Shown here: positions 43,057-52,427 of the stretch, in pieces
How positions within the stretch are numbered: position 1 is the first letter of the stretch
Layout of the letters: the number at the start of each line of letters is the position of its first letter
Assembly (NCBI GenBank): GCA_017961625.1
Contig: JAGCWY010000133.1
Coordinates: forward strand, 62,001-126,000
Source: Ruminococcus sp.
GTDB taxonomy: Bacteria > Bacillota > Clostridia > Oscillospirales > Ruminococcaceae
Reading direction: 5' to 3'
DNA: 64,000 nucleotides
Position numbers and translations under genes: made by a program
The notes under the pieces: model-generated
What the model was told of the DNA's origin: nothing
What the model saw: only the letters and a program-made list of their open reading frames with translations
The model's database searches: none

Positions 43057-43657
43057 GCGTGCGGATGTCATCAGACAGTTCATTCGCGGCGAATGTGCTG
43101 TTGCAGTCGATGACACCAACTATGCGGAAATTAAGGGAGGAGTTACTATGAAAGCATTAAAAGGGTTCAACCCCTGTGAGAACAGGGCAGACAGTATTTC
43201 AAAGACAGCTCTGCTTGCTGCCGTTGAAATGGAGATAGCAGATATCGAAAGCTATGAACAGGGGCAGGATAAAGCTGAACTAAGTGAGCGACAGCAGGGT
43301 ATGCTCACAGCGTACAGGACCGTACTTGCGCTTGTATACGACCTTACACGCAGTACAAAGTCCCGTATCATAGAGTACTTCCTGCGTGGTGACGTTTTTG
43401 TAGTTGTGAACAGATCAAACTACCATGATTTCCTCACAGAGGTCGAAAAGGCTGATCCGAAGCTCAGATGGGCAAACGGTGTGCCCTGCTCCAAGTGGGC
43501 TCCCTATGATGACGAAATTCCTTACCTACTGGACGTTACTCATTACCCGAGCGGTACACGCAGTCTCGGGGCAACATACTATGATGAAGATTACAACATG
43601 ACTGCCCTGGATATTTCAAAGGACAGTGTGGTGTTCTGGTCACAACTGAGGGACTGA
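43037..43657 (+). CDS. Protein with duplicated phage module
   Basis: GTG 43037 has AAGGGGG eight bases upstream; an internal ATG (43148) also has a good site (GGAGGAG), so a 169-residue form is equally possible. Residues ~9-30 (DVIRQFIRGECAVAVDDTNY) and ~113-135 (SRIIEYFLRGDVFVVVNRSNYH) are two copies of one module; the second is complete (FLTEVEKADPKLRWANGVPCSKW). The same module begins the GNAT-like protein at 17707. Function unknown. Confidence 0.55.
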   Translation: MRAVRHKRADVIRQFIRGECAVAVDDTNYAEIKGGVTMKALKGFNPCENRADSISKTALLAAVEMEIADIESYEQGQDKAELSERQQGMLTAYRTVLALVYDLTRSTKSRIIEYFLRGDVFVVVNRSNYHDFLTEVEKADPKLRWANGVPCSKWAPYDDEIPYLLDVTHYPSGTRSLGATYYDEDYNMTALDISKDSVVFWSQLRD

Positions 43658-43658
43658 T

Positions 43659-44411
43659 ATGAGGAAAAAGACTGATTTGGACGCTGTAAGGCGTACAGCT
43701 ATAATGTTCCTTTATCTCACTCCTGAGCCTGTGAAGGCATTTCCTGTTTTTGTCACACACCCATTCTTCGATAACAGTGTGGTGATGCGTAAGACAAAAT
43801 CGGGGTTTGAGAGCGTAGACATACTTGCAGAGCCTGAGAAGTTCGAGGAAGTTCGTATTCAGCTCAGAGAAGAACTGAAACAGGCAGATCTCGACCGTAT
43901 CTTTTTCCGAATGCTTACTAAGTACCATCTTGCGTTTCTCAAACACGTAAAGATGTATATGAGCAAAGATGATTTCGAGTATCATCTTGCTTATGCATGG
44001 GTGGCCTCCGAAAATCCTAACCAGGACGTTAATGTATCTGTCACTGAGCTCATACAATGGTTCAGTGCCGCTGACCGCAGGAATCTTATGGGCGAGGACG
44101 AGCTGGGGTACTATAACGCACTGCCCGATAAGGTAAAGATATACAGGGGTGTAGCCGTAGGCAGAGCGGAACGGCAGGGGCTCTCATGGACCTGCAACAG
44201 GGAGACTGCCGAATGGTTCTCGCACAGGTTTGATACCAAAACAAAACACGGATACATCATCGAGGGTGAAGTAGACAAAACTGACATATTCGCGTATTTG
44301 AACAGCAGAGGTGAGGACGAAATACTTTGCAATTCAAAGAAAGTACGGATAGAAAGGAGAATATATCATGACCAAGGGCAAGAAGTTCCATATCGAGTAC
44401 GTAGCAGGTGA
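43659..44411 (+). CDS. Putative ADP-ribosyltransferase
   Basis: 250 residues. The C-terminal ~100 residues show the R-S-E pattern of arginine-type ADP-ribosyltransferases: R163 in KIYRGV, S176-x-T178 in GLSWT, and the E-x-E pair E219-D-E221 in SRGEDEILC, with TAEWFSHRF between. The N-terminal half is helical and unrecognised. Family members such as T4 Alt, ModA and ModB modify host RNA polymerase and other proteins. Expressed from the early operon, it would fit host takeover. Assignment is from motif only. It overlaps the next ORF by 44 bases. Confidence 0.6.
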   Translation: MRKKTDLDAVRRTAIMFLYLTPEPVKAFPVFVTHPFFDNSVVMRKTKSGFESVDILAEPEKFEEVRIQLREELKQADLDRIFFRMLTKYHLAFLKHVKMYMSKDDFEYHLAYAWVASENPNQDVNVSVTELIQWFSAADRRNLMGEDELGYYNALPDKVKIYRGVAVGRAERQGLSWTCNRETAEWFSHRFDTKTKHGYIIEGEVDKTDIFAYLNSRGEDEILCNSKKVRIERRIYHDQGQEVPYRVRSR

Positions 44412-44568
44412 TCGTGTCGAGACCAAGGAATACGACAGTAATTACCATTTTATAAACAAACTGCTTGAAATCAGGGTGAACGGCTGTATAAAGCGGCTCG
44501 TCGTACTGGGCGAGGAGATCCCGGTGGCTTCGGACACTATCTACAAAATGATACGAAGATTTAGCTGA
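44368..44568 (+). CDS. Unknown small early protein
   Basis: 66 residues, AAAGGAG nine bases upstream. Mixed alpha/beta. It starts inside the previous gene in another frame; last gene before the operon terminator. Confidence 0.55.
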   Translation: MTKGKKFHIEYVAGDRVETKEYDSNYHFINKLLEIRVNGCIKRLVVLGEEIPVASDTIYKMIRRFS

Positions 44569-44585
44569 ATGACCTGACCCAAAAC

Positions 44586-44614
44586 GGACCACTGCATATC
44601 GTAGTGGTCCTTTT
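44586..44614 (+). terminator. Hairpin terminator of the early operon
   Basis: GGACCACT pairs with AGTGGTCC over 9 bases, then TTTT. Confidence 0.88.
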
Positions 44615-44643
44615 CATTAATATATAAATATTTCTCTGAACTA

Positions 44644-44672
44644 TTGACTTTAGTCTTGCTTTGGTGTATACT
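44644..44672 (+). promoter_or_regulatory. Sigma-A-like promoter without the early operator
   Basis: TTGACT (44644-44649), 17 bases, TATACT (44667-44672). The spacer ends GCTTTGGTG and lacks the conserved block, so this gene pair may escape the regulator. Confidence 0.75.
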
Positions 44673-44745
44673 AATATTAGGATATAGATAACCTAATCAG
44701 AAACAATGTAAACCAGCTTACCGTAAATCCAAAGGGGGACTGTTT

Positions 44746-45354
44746 ATGGCAAGGTATCCGAGTTGTGTGGCAAGGTACAGACTGAACGGACAGGAAGTGC
44801 TTGCTCAGTTTACAGGCAAAGAGAAAAAGAATGAGCATGATATGTTCATGTTCAGGGTGTTCGGTACAAACGATATCAGTACCGTAAATCAGAACCCTGC
44901 TATCCTCAACGATTATGATATACGGGGGTACGGGGATACCCGTGTGGACTCCATGGTAGAACTTATACAGGAGTATTTCCACGAGTATGAGACCATTATC
45001 GAGAGAGATAAAAAGACTTTCACGGATACTGTTAAGCTGGTGGGCGAAGCATACTGTCCTGTCGTGGAATTCGAGCTTCCCAGGGGCTTTAAGAAAGCTA
45101 TCGGTGAGATACGTGCGGATTGCAGATACGAAGCTGTCAGACAGTTGGTCGAATTGTTCAGAGGTTGCGGACTGTATAACGTAAGGTGGCATCGTGAGAA
45201 GTCTACGTTCTTCCTCGACGAGCGCATAGAGGTGTCTATAATCTACTGTGCGGAGCGTATAACCGAAGTTTCCTTTTATGAGAAGAACAATTATCTCGAA
45301 AAGGATCTGTCAAAAAGGGTACATTATAAAAGGCTGAAATACGAATGGAGATGA
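44746..45354 (+). CDS. Unknown protein
   Basis: 202 residues, RBS AAAGGGGGA. Mixed alpha/beta, charged, with a FHEYETIIERDKKTF helix and repeated beta strands. No recognised domain. Own promoter upstream. Confidence 0.6.
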   Translation: MARYPSCVARYRLNGQEVLAQFTGKEKKNEHDMFMFRVFGTNDISTVNQNPAILNDYDIRGYGDTRVDSMVELIQEYFHEYETIIERDKKTFTDTVKLVGEAYCPVVEFELPRGFKKAIGEIRADCRYEAVRQLVELFRGCGLYNVRWHREKSTFFLDERIEVSIIYCAERITEVSFYEKNNYLEKDLSKRVHYKRLKYEWR

Positions 45355-45359
45355 TCAGT

Positions 45360-45545
45360 ATGAAAAAACATGAAGTAATTACTGTATGTTATGGACAGGA
45401 GCAGAGATGGGGCAGCAGGGAAGAAGCGCAGGAATTCTTCCTTGAGGCGATGCTGAACAGCGACGGAGCTGAGTGCAACAGGTACACTAATGTTTACTGC
45501 AAGCTCCTTAATGGACAGGATCATTGTACCGATATTGAAGAATAG
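45360..45545 (+). CDS. Small conserved Clostridia-phage protein
   Basis: ATG 45360 behind TGGAGATG. 61 residues with the recurring pattern SREEAQEFFLEAM ... SDGAECNRYTNVYCKLLNG, a small protein often met in Clostridia phages and plasmids. Function unknown. Confidence 0.65.
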   Translation: MKKHEVITVCYGQEQRWGSREEAQEFFLEAMLNSDGAECNRYTNVYCKLLNGQDHCTDIEE

Positions 45546-45554
45546 CAAAATTTG

Positions 45555-45581
45555 ACCCCATGTATCGCACATGGGGTTTTT
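45555..45581. terminator. Terminator between convergent genes
   Basis: ACCCCATGT pairs with ACATGGGGT over ATCGC, then T5 on the plus strand; AT-rich on the other side, so it may serve both directions. Confidence 0.88.
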
Positions 45582-45583
45582 AT

Positions 45584-46267
45584 TTACTCTACGATCTGCT
45601 TTGGGTATCTTCCGCAGCATTTCTCCTCAGGGCAGTAACCCAGCTCCTTGCATTTAGGGTAAAACGTCAGATCAATAAATGTTTTCCATTCCTCTGAGTA
45701 TTCGCTCAGAGCTTTTTTTATGTCCGGGAACAGTTCGTCTCTATATTCCCAGAATGCTGTATGACATTCTCTGTTCCTTGACATATCCATAAGGTTTCTG
45801 CCATTCGTGCCGACTACACATTTTGTAGTCATGCCAAAGGGCAGCAGCATTGAACTGTCTTCTTTCGGAATGTGATATATTTCTTCAAGTGTACGTATCT
45901 TTTCCCTGATTTCAAGCATGGCTGTCTGATACAAAGCCGCAGCCGCAGAGTTCTCTTTTATACTGTCTGGCACTATATACTTGAAATTCCCATATCCTAT
46001 ATACCTTGTTGAAGCCTGCAGACGGGTAGGACTCCCCCCTATATGCGTGTAGAACTCACGTATGACCTTTGCAGAATATCCGTCAAGCACCATAGATACC
46101 CAGCCAAATTCATAGGTCCTGCCGTGCCTGTGGTTTATGCAATCTATTCCGCGTTCATAGTTTTTCTTATCGTCTGATGTGTCTGAGCCGTAACATGTGC
46201 CTGCATTTCTGCCTATAACAGTGATAGGGTCTTTTACGGTCTCGGACTGAATTATTACTGTTCCCAT
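45584..46267 (-). CDS. thyX: Flavin-dependent thymidylate synthase
   Basis: ATG 46267 behind AAAGGA, a TTG two codons earlier is less likely. 227 residues. ThyX layout: RHGRTYEFGWVSMV, FYTHIGGSPTRLQASTRYIGYG (signature region with the R-x-x-x-S-x-R type core, STRYI), FKYIVP, then a helical half with an extra C-terminal Cys-rich tail (CPEEKCCGRYP). It makes dTMP from dUMP using FAD and methylene-tetrahydrofolate. Together with dCMP deaminase at 57.5 kb, it raises thymidine nucleotide supply. Single minus-strand pair with the gene upstream. Confidence 0.82.
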   Translation of the reverse strand: MGTVIIQSETVKDPITVIGRNAGTCYGSDTSDDKKNYERGIDCINHRHGRTYEFGWVSMVLDGYSAKVIREFYTHIGGSPTRLQASTRYIGYGNFKYIVPDSIKENSAAAALYQTAMLEIREKIRTLEEIYHIPKEDSSMLLPFGMTTKCVVGTNGRNLMDMSRNRECHTAFWEYRDELFPDIKKALSEYSEEWKTFIDLTFYPKCKELGYCPEEKCCGRYPKQIVE

Positions 46268-46269
46268 AA

Positions 46270-46611
46270 TCAAATTCCTTTCAGTTCACGTTTAAGTTCT
46301 TTCAGAATGCAGGAATACCTTGCATTGCTTGTGACATCTACTGAGATGACTTCGACATTGTAATTATTAAAGGTAAGAATAAATATTGCTGAATACAGTA
46401 TTTGTACAAAATTTTCATGAAACATCAGAGTGAGACTGCTCGTTTCTCCCATATGTACTGACAGTACACAGCCATTTGATAACCCTTTGGTATATATACG
46501 GGTATTTACAATCTCTTCAGATTTAAGCTTCTGATCAAATTTAAAGCCATGCCGACCAAGCACTGCGACAGCTTCCTGCTCCAAGGTCTTGAAAGATTTT
46601 GGCCTTGCCAA
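46270..46611 (-). CDS. Unknown protein upstream of thyX
   Basis: 113 residues, basic N-terminus (MARPKSFKTLEQEAVAVLGRH), then beta strands. GGGGGTG lies upstream on the minus strand. Co-transcribed with thyX, start region spaced by 2 bases. No recognised domain. Confidence 0.55.
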   Translation of the reverse strand: MARPKSFKTLEQEAVAVLGRHGFKFDQKLKSEEIVNTRIYTKGLSNGCVLSVHMGETSSLTLMFHENFVQILYSAIFILTFNNYNVEVISVDVTSNARYSCILKELKRELKGI

Positions 46612-46640
46612 TAGTACACACCCCCTTGTGTTTTACCCTG

Positions 46641-46660
46641 CTGATATACATAACGAGGTC
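46641..46660 (-). promoter_or_regulatory. Putative late motif on the minus strand
   Basis: Reads ACCTCGTTATGTATATC on the minus strand, preceded by CTGCCGTTTTTT. Drives the thyX pair. A plus-strand motif, AACCTTGTATA, lies 33 bases away at 46693, giving a divergent late region. Confidence 0.45.
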
Positions 46661-46692
46661 AGAAATAGAAAAAACGGCAGACCTGGTTCAAT

Positions 46693-46703
46693 AACCTTGT
46701 ATA
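46693..46703 (+). promoter_or_regulatory. Putative late motif (CCTT type)
   Basis: AACCTTGTATA, upstream of the second fibre block and in the same divergent region as the motif for thyX. Confidence 0.4.
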
Positions 46704-46726
46704 TTAAAAACCACGGAGGTGAGTAT

Positions 46727-46945
46727 ATGGAGATTAATGTTCCGGAGCTGGATATCACTCTTGAAGTTGGAGATGTCGTCAAGCTCGGCAGATTTGATCT
46801 TGAAACCTGGGTCGTGAAATATGGCTGGTATTCATGGGGCGGTAATCGCCCGACAATAGGCTGGTATCTGACCAACACATTGTCTCAGGAAGTAAAGCCG
46901 CTATACTATACGGACCTCGAAGATATTTATTTAATCGAAAGTTAG
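46727..46945 (+). CDS. Unknown small protein
   Basis: ATG 46727 behind GGAGGTGAG. 72 residues, beta-rich, Trp/Tyr-rich (WVVKYGWYSWGGNRP). First gene of a structural block; no recognised domain. Confidence 0.55.
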   Translation: MEINVPELDITLEVGDVVKLGRFDLETWVVKYGWYSWGGNRPTIGWYLTNTLSQEVKPLYYTDLEDIYLIES

Positions 46946-46954
46946 GTGAATAAT

Positions 46955-47182
46955 ATGCTGTCGATTTTTAATCAGAAGCACATGAAATGGGAGAACAATG
47001 GTGAAACGTCCGTATGCTATTATGAGTTGTTTATGGATTCGGCATCTGAGCTTCCGAGCGATCTGTATTGTTTCAGTACCGATTCGTATAAGTATAAGAT
47101 AGGTCAGGGCTCATTGTCATACGATATTGCTACAGGCGATATGTATATGATGCAGACTGATGGAACATGGGTTAAACAGTAA
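46955..47182 (+). CDS. Unknown small protein
   Basis: ATG 46955 behind TAGGTGA. 75 residues, mixed beta. The end (GDMYMMQTDGTWVKQ) is like short motifs seen in phage fibre or chaperone proteins, but this is not diagnostic. Confidence 0.55.
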   Translation: MLSIFNQKHMKWENNGETSVCYYELFMDSASELPSDLYCFSTDSYKYKIGQGSLSYDIATGDMYMMQTDGTWVKQ

Positions 47183-47196
47183 TAGGGGGTGGGATT

Positions 47197-48930
47197 ATGA
47201 ATACTGAATATTTATTCCCTATGCTTTTGGCTCGTGGCAAAGGTGGCGGCGGTGGCGGAAGCGGCTACACAATTGCGGAGCATATCGATGCACAGACAGG
47301 CAAAGTTACTTACAGCCTGACTAAGGACGGTGTTGCAGTAGGTGACACTATTGAATTTGACGGTGACGGTATTTTGGTCAATGACCCCAGTGCTGCGCAG
47401 GGAACAACCGTAGAGGGTCCCTTGAATGATATAATCGCAATGATCTACGAAAGAGCTTCTGCTACCTATAACTTTACTACTTTTACGGAGCTGGATATCA
47501 ATACAACAGGTAAGACCCTTGTTCAGATTACTAATGAGCTTATAGCTAAAAATCTCCCTCAGAATACAATAGTAACAGGTGAAATCTACACTGCTGCACT
47601 TCCGTTCTCAGGAAACGGTGAAGCTGAGGTTATAGTAAACGGTCCTGCATACTGGTGGACCTGCAAGTCATTAAATGTTTCTCCATACAGCTGGAATGCT
47701 ATAACAGCATCGTCAAGTTGGGGAACTCAGGGTTTGGTACTGGACTGGACACCCTCATATGTTTTAGATTACATTAAAGGCGTGGGCTCAGGTACAACTC
47801 AAAATAATCTTGTAAAATGGGGAGCTGACGGCTACACTGTTGCTGATGCAGGTGCAGCTATTGAGACTACATTTGATGGTACAAGCGATGCCAAAATACC
47901 TACAAGCAAATCCATTAAGACCAACGTTTCAAGCAATGCTGTCTTAACAGGTTATACCCCTGGGACTTCGACATCTCGTCAGAGCATAGCTGCAACCGAT
48001 ACAATTCAGGGGGCTATAAACAAACTTGAAAATAATGCTTCCTTAGACGAAGCAAAGACAGACAGAATAAAAATGGATAGTTCTGAAACTCAGAACTACT
48101 ATATGCAGAATTCTACACCGTCTAATCCTGTAAACGGGGATTATTGGTTTAATGACGATCCGCTTATATCATCGGACATCACTGCAATGACTGGTTATGT
48201 TAAAGCTTCTGCGGCTTCTGCTATATCAACTTCTGACACGCTTAACGCTGCTGTCGGAAAGCTTGAATACAAAGCCGATAGCAATGCAACAGGACTCATA
48301 ACCAAACAAAATCAGGTTCTCGGAAGCTGGACTCCTGGGACTGCAACAACTCACTCTACACCTGCTGGAACTGACACTGTTTTACAGGCTTTGCAGAAGA
48401 TTGACAACAATCAGCGCAATGATGAAAACAATATTTCATCGGTTCAGGATTCAGTCAATGGACGTGAATTTACATTTACAAGTGGCGGTAATATTGCCAC
48501 AAATGTTGACGTTGGAGCAACTGTTGACATAACTCCTAATCCAGTTGGTTCATGGAGCTACACAGTTTCAACATGTAATGCAGGAGAGGTCATAACAATC
48601 AATGGTCAAGGCGGTTCAACACCAAGATTATGGGCTTTTACCGACAAGGATTATAAGCTTATAAGCAAATCGGCAGACGGTGCAGGAATGACAGGTGGAA
48701 CAGTAACAGCCCCGACCAATGCGGCATATTGTATTATCAATAGCACTACCGCAACATTAGGCTTTTGTGGTATATATGGCGTAAAAGACGATATTTCAGA
48801 GCTTCAAGGCAAGACCACAGGCATGAGTGAGGGTGGCAGTAATTACATCACAGTAGGCGGCATAAGAGTATATGTAAGCAGTACAGCCCCAACAGGAGCA
48901 AGAATAAACGACCTCTGGATTGGAGGTTGA
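47197..48930 (+). CDS. Fibre/baseplate protein with Gly-rich N-terminus
   Basis: 577 residues, RBS GGGGGTGG. Poly-Gly segment (GKGGGGGGSGYTI), then Thr/Ser/Asn-rich beta repeats (TGYTPGTSTSRQSI and similar units with PGTATTHSTPAGTD) typical of fibre shafts. The C-terminal 35 residues end YITVGGIRVYVSSTAPTG...DLWIGG, similar to the end of the 902-residue structural protein at 53127. Likely trimeric tail fibre. The stop overlaps the next gene's RBS. Confidence 0.7.
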   Translation: MNTEYLFPMLLARGKGGGGGGSGYTIAEHIDAQTGKVTYSLTKDGVAVGDTIEFDGDGILVNDPSAAQGTTVEGPLNDIIAMIYERASATYNFTTFTELDINTTGKTLVQITNELIAKNLPQNTIVTGEIYTAALPFSGNGEAEVIVNGPAYWWTCKSLNVSPYSWNAITASSSWGTQGLVLDWTPSYVLDYIKGVGSGTTQNNLVKWGADGYTVADAGAAIETTFDGTSDAKIPTSKSIKTNVSSNAVLTGYTPGTSTSRQSIAATDTIQGAINKLENNASLDEAKTDRIKMDSSETQNYYMQNSTPSNPVNGDYWFNDDPLISSDITAMTGYVKASAASAISTSDTLNAAVGKLEYKADSNATGLITKQNQVLGSWTPGTATTHSTPAGTDTVLQALQKIDNNQRNDENNISSVQDSVNGREFTFTSGGNIATNVDVGATVDITPNPVGSWSYTVSTCNAGEVITINGQGGSTPRLWAFTDKDYKLISKSADGAGMTGGTVTAPTNAAYCIINSTTATLGFCGIYGVKDDISELQGKTTGMSEGGSNYITVGGIRVYVSSTAPTGARINDLWIGG

Positions 48931-48934
48931 TGTT

Positions 48935-50536
48935 ATGGCGGACAGCAAAAAATATGACGGCAGTCAATGGGAGCATAGTCTCCGCAAGCTCACAACAGCT
49001 ACAGCAGATATAGAGCCTACGATATATTCAGACGGTACAGCTATCACAGCATATACACTAAAGGGCAACACAACGCAAAGCGGCACACCAAGTCCGAGCA
49101 ACCCTGTTACGGTGCAAGGCGTTGGTAATAAAACGGCGAATTTATGGAATAGCCTTGGCTTTTCTGCTACTGCGATAAATACCGCAGGTACGCACGTTGC
49201 ATCTAATAGTTATGGCACTACATTATCTACTACTACGGGTGGGAATGTTGAAATAACACAATCTAATGCTGGCGATGGCACAAACAGATATCAAAATGGA
49301 TTTTTCTGTATTGAAATGGATTTCTCACAATTTTCAATAGGTGATAATTTCGTAATAAGTTTTGATTATGAAGTTGTTGAAAAACACAGCACGCAAAACA
49401 ATACTATTGCTTATATTGGACAAGGAGCGTCGAGTGTAAATGTTTCTGGAAACTGGGGAGCAAGTGGTAGAGCAATCATAAAAGCAACATTTAATTCTAA
49501 TATGACAAGCCCATATGTTGAAATAAGGCTTTGTGGTAACTCAATTAAGGTAAAGAATATACAAGTTAATCGCGGTACAGATACCCTACCTTATGAACCC
49601 TACGGCTATAAAATCCCGATTTCATCGGGTGGGGTTACTACAAATCTTTACTTAGGCAGTACGCAGTCAACACGGCAGGTTAAGAAGTTGGTGCTTGACG
49701 GCACAGAAACAGGTTGGAATGCAAATGGTACTGGTGATAGTAAATTCTTCTATTTCACAGTTACCGATGAAGCTACATTAGGAACATCACTAATTTGTAA
49801 TCAGTATGAGCAAGTAGTTATTGGTAGTTCAAGTACAGATGTTGGTATTGGATTTGCAGGCACAGTACAATTACGTATACGTCCAAACAATCCAAGTCAA
49901 TATAATTCAGCAACCGATTTCACTAATTACTTAAAAAGCTTGTATCAGTCAGGAACACCGATTATTCTGTATTATACTTTAGCAACACCCACAACAGGCA
50001 TAGTAAATGAACCCTTGATGAAGATAGACACATACGCCGACAGCATATCCAACGCCACAGCTATCCCCACCACAGAGGGAGCAAACAGCATAACAGTTGA
50101 CACCACAGTACAGCCTTCCGAGTTCACAGCGACGTGGACAGGCTGGCATGATGCATATGTCAAGGAATATGTTGGTGGGGCAGTCAATAAGTTTAACAAA
50201 GAGACTGCAACTCTTGGATATTACGTATCATCATCAACAGGCGAGATAATTCAAGGTGGTAATTATTTTGCAACTGATTATATCCCAATAGAACAAGGAA
50301 AAACTTACTATTGGAATGATTCAACCACAAGAAGCAATGCAGGTTGTTTCTATGATAGCAACAAAGACCGTGTTAGTGGTTGGTCAAATCAGATAAGCAA
50401 CGTATATTACTTTACAACGCCGACAAATGCGGCTTATGTAAGGCTTACAGGACAGGGCGCAGACATATCAACAATGCAACTCAACGAGGGTACAACAGCT
50501 CTTCCGTATCACCCATATTATGAGTGGGTAGAGTAA
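48935..50536 (+). CDS. Minor structural / receptor-binding protein
   Basis: ATG 48935 behind GGAGGT. 533 residues. Contains the module SPSNPVTVQGVGNKTANLW followed by a galactose-binding-like beta domain (FEIDFSQF-type strands) and EPYGYKIPISSGG, a layout widespread in minor structural proteins of Firmicute phages. Similar to the next gene. Ends after a second copy of the beta domain. Confidence 0.7.
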   Translation: MADSKKYDGSQWEHSLRKLTTATADIEPTIYSDGTAITAYTLKGNTTQSGTPSPSNPVTVQGVGNKTANLWNSLGFSATAINTAGTHVASNSYGTTLSTTTGGNVEITQSNAGDGTNRYQNGFFCIEMDFSQFSIGDNFVISFDYEVVEKHSTQNNTIAYIGQGASSVNVSGNWGASGRAIIKATFNSNMTSPYVEIRLCGNSIKVKNIQVNRGTDTLPYEPYGYKIPISSGGVTTNLYLGSTQSTRQVKKLVLDGTETGWNANGTGDSKFFYFTVTDEATLGTSLICNQYEQVVIGSSSTDVGIGFAGTVQLRIRPNNPSQYNSATDFTNYLKSLYQSGTPIILYYTLATPTTGIVNEPLMKIDTYADSISNATAIPTTEGANSITVDTTVQPSEFTATWTGWHDAYVKEYVGGAVNKFNKETATLGYYVSSSTGEIIQGGNYFATDYIPIEQGKTYYWNDSTTRSNAGCFYDSNKDRVSGWSNQISNVYYFTTPTNAAYVRLTGQGADISTMQLNEGTTALPYHPYYEWVE

Positions 50537-50575
50537 TAACCTGAATCAATGAAATGAGAGTTTCTTCGTGACGAG

Positions 50576-50603
50576 CAAGGGTAGCGTTGCGACGTTGCCC
50601 TTG
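50576..50603 (+). terminator. Hairpin overlapping a late-type motif
   Basis: CAAGGGTA pairs with TGCCCTTG. GCCCTTGTATA (50597-50607) overlaps the 3' arm. No T-run, so this may be an attenuator and promoter combination. Confidence 0.55.
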
Positions 50604-50638
50604 TATACCATTAAATATTATAGGAGGTGAAAACCTTA

Positions 50639-52399
50639 ATGATAAAAGAATTTCATGTGAGCAAGAATTTGTTAAATCCTGACAGCAAGACCACTAATCA
50701 AACAGGTGACGAGAGATGGGGTGGTGAATTTGCCGCAGGCACTTATTATGTACTTAATAACACAAGTGGAAATATATTTTGGCGTGACGGTGTGAGTTCA
50801 TCAGGTTCATCTCCAATCGCAAGTGGTGCTGGTACAGTTGTGACAGTACAAAATGCACTTGTTGTATGGCATAGTAGTCGTGATGTTAAGATAATGGTTG
50901 CTGATAGTTCTGTTGCCGTTCCATTTGAACCTTACGGCGATACATGGAATACCAAATCTTACGCAAAGTCTATCACAGGCGCACAGACTTATACCAAATT
51001 TCCGATTGTACTCCGTACAACAGAGCAGTCTATACCAATATGGAGCATGGACGGTAACACGGAAACCAGTGGAAATCCGTCTCTGAGTAATCCTGTTGAT
51101 GTACAGGGTGTGGGTGAGAGAACGGCGAATTTATTGCCACCACCAACAGCGGCGGCAAGCGGAGAGATTAATGGAATCACTTATAATGTTAGCGCTGACG
51201 GAGTATGTACTTTTTCAGGAACAGCCAGTGCGAGTGTAAATATAACTGTTGATTTAAGTGAGCAATTTGTAATTCCGTATTCAACACCTGCGGGTGGTCA
51301 AGGCACTGTCGCTTTTAATAATACAAAAGCCTTAAACGCCGTTGTTATGTTTTATAACGGCAACACGCAGGTTGACGCATGGCAATTGAATGTTGTAAAT
51401 AGAACACATACATCATATAGCGGTATGGCAGGAAAGACGATTAATAAATACATAATTCAGTTTGCAAGCGGCGTAAATGCTGACGGTTTAAGTGTTGCAG
51501 TTGCTTTTTCTGATAACGGTGTTCCTGTATCGCCTTTCGAGCCTTGCGGACAGTATAAAATATCAATTGTATCCAATCAGACTGAACTGACACCTGTATA
51601 TCTGACAGAGCAGCTTATGAAGATTGGTGATACCGCAGACAACATTGTTTCAAGTGGAACAGCAAATAGGCTGACATATAAATATGAGTTTAAAGGCACT
51701 GAATTGTGGTCTTTAGGAACAAATCAAATGTTTATATCTCAAAACAATTTACAAGATATTCCTGCACCATTAGCGGCAAGTGCATTAATATGCTCACATT
51801 TCCCTAATGATAATACAGGAATAATTAACGGTAATGCATGGTTTTTTCAAGTATATGGATATAGTGCTGTTGCATCAGATGTAGCAACATGGCAGCAATA
51901 CCTTGCACAACAATATACAAACGGAACGCCTGTAACAGTATGGTATATCTTAGCAACCCCGACAACCGAAACTGTCACCGTTCCCACAATCCCCACGACA
52001 TCAGGTCTTAACACTATTGATGTTGATACATCGGTAAAGCCATCTAAGATGAGTTTGACGTATGACGGGTATAAGATTTGTAAACCTAAGAGGAAGTCGG
52101 AGAACATCTATGACAAGCATAATGTCGTAACATTAACCATTGGAGATAGATACGGTATCTATTGCTCTAAAGGCACATACTCAATCTATAATGACACTGA
52201 CAACACATTATATTGGTTTGTAAATGGTGGAACTGGGCGTTTTTCAGCCTGTGAACCACATTCGACAGCAATATTAGAAATGACAGGTAGTTATAGCAAT
52301 TATGGATTTTATATGCCTTATAATGATACTTCACTTGGAGATGTAACAATTGTACAAGGTTCAACAGTTCTTGACCATTATATTCCATATTGGGAATGA
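50639..52399 (+). CDS. Minor structural / receptor-binding protein, paralogue
   Basis: ATG 50639 behind AGGAGGTGA. 586 residues. It has SLSNPVDVQGVGERTANLL and the same beta-domain/FEPYG layout as its neighbour, in a different order with three beta domains. The pair probably arose by duplication and are tail tip components binding host surface glycans. Confidence 0.7.
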   Translation: MIKEFHVSKNLLNPDSKTTNQTGDERWGGEFAAGTYYVLNNTSGNIFWRDGVSSSGSSPIASGAGTVVTVQNALVVWHSSRDVKIMVADSSVAVPFEPYGDTWNTKSYAKSITGAQTYTKFPIVLRTTEQSIPIWSMDGNTETSGNPSLSNPVDVQGVGERTANLLPPPTAAASGEINGITYNVSADGVCTFSGTASASVNITVDLSEQFVIPYSTPAGGQGTVAFNNTKALNAVVMFYNGNTQVDAWQLNVVNRTHTSYSGMAGKTINKYIIQFASGVNADGLSVAVAFSDNGVPVSPFEPCGQYKISIVSNQTELTPVYLTEQLMKIGDTADNIVSSGTANRLTYKYEFKGTELWSLGTNQMFISQNNLQDIPAPLAASALICSHFPNDNTGIINGNAWFFQVYGYSAVASDVATWQQYLAQQYTNGTPVTVWYILATPTTETVTVPTIPTTSGLNTIDVDTSVKPSKMSLTYDGYKICKPKRKSENIYDKHNVVTLTIGDRYGIYCSKGTYSIYNDTDNTLYWFVNGGTGRFSACEPHSTAILEMTGSYSNYGFYMPYNDTSLGDVTIVQGSTVLDHYIPYWE

Positions 52400-52427
52400 G
52401 CTGAAACGAAAAAATTAGAATTTAGTT

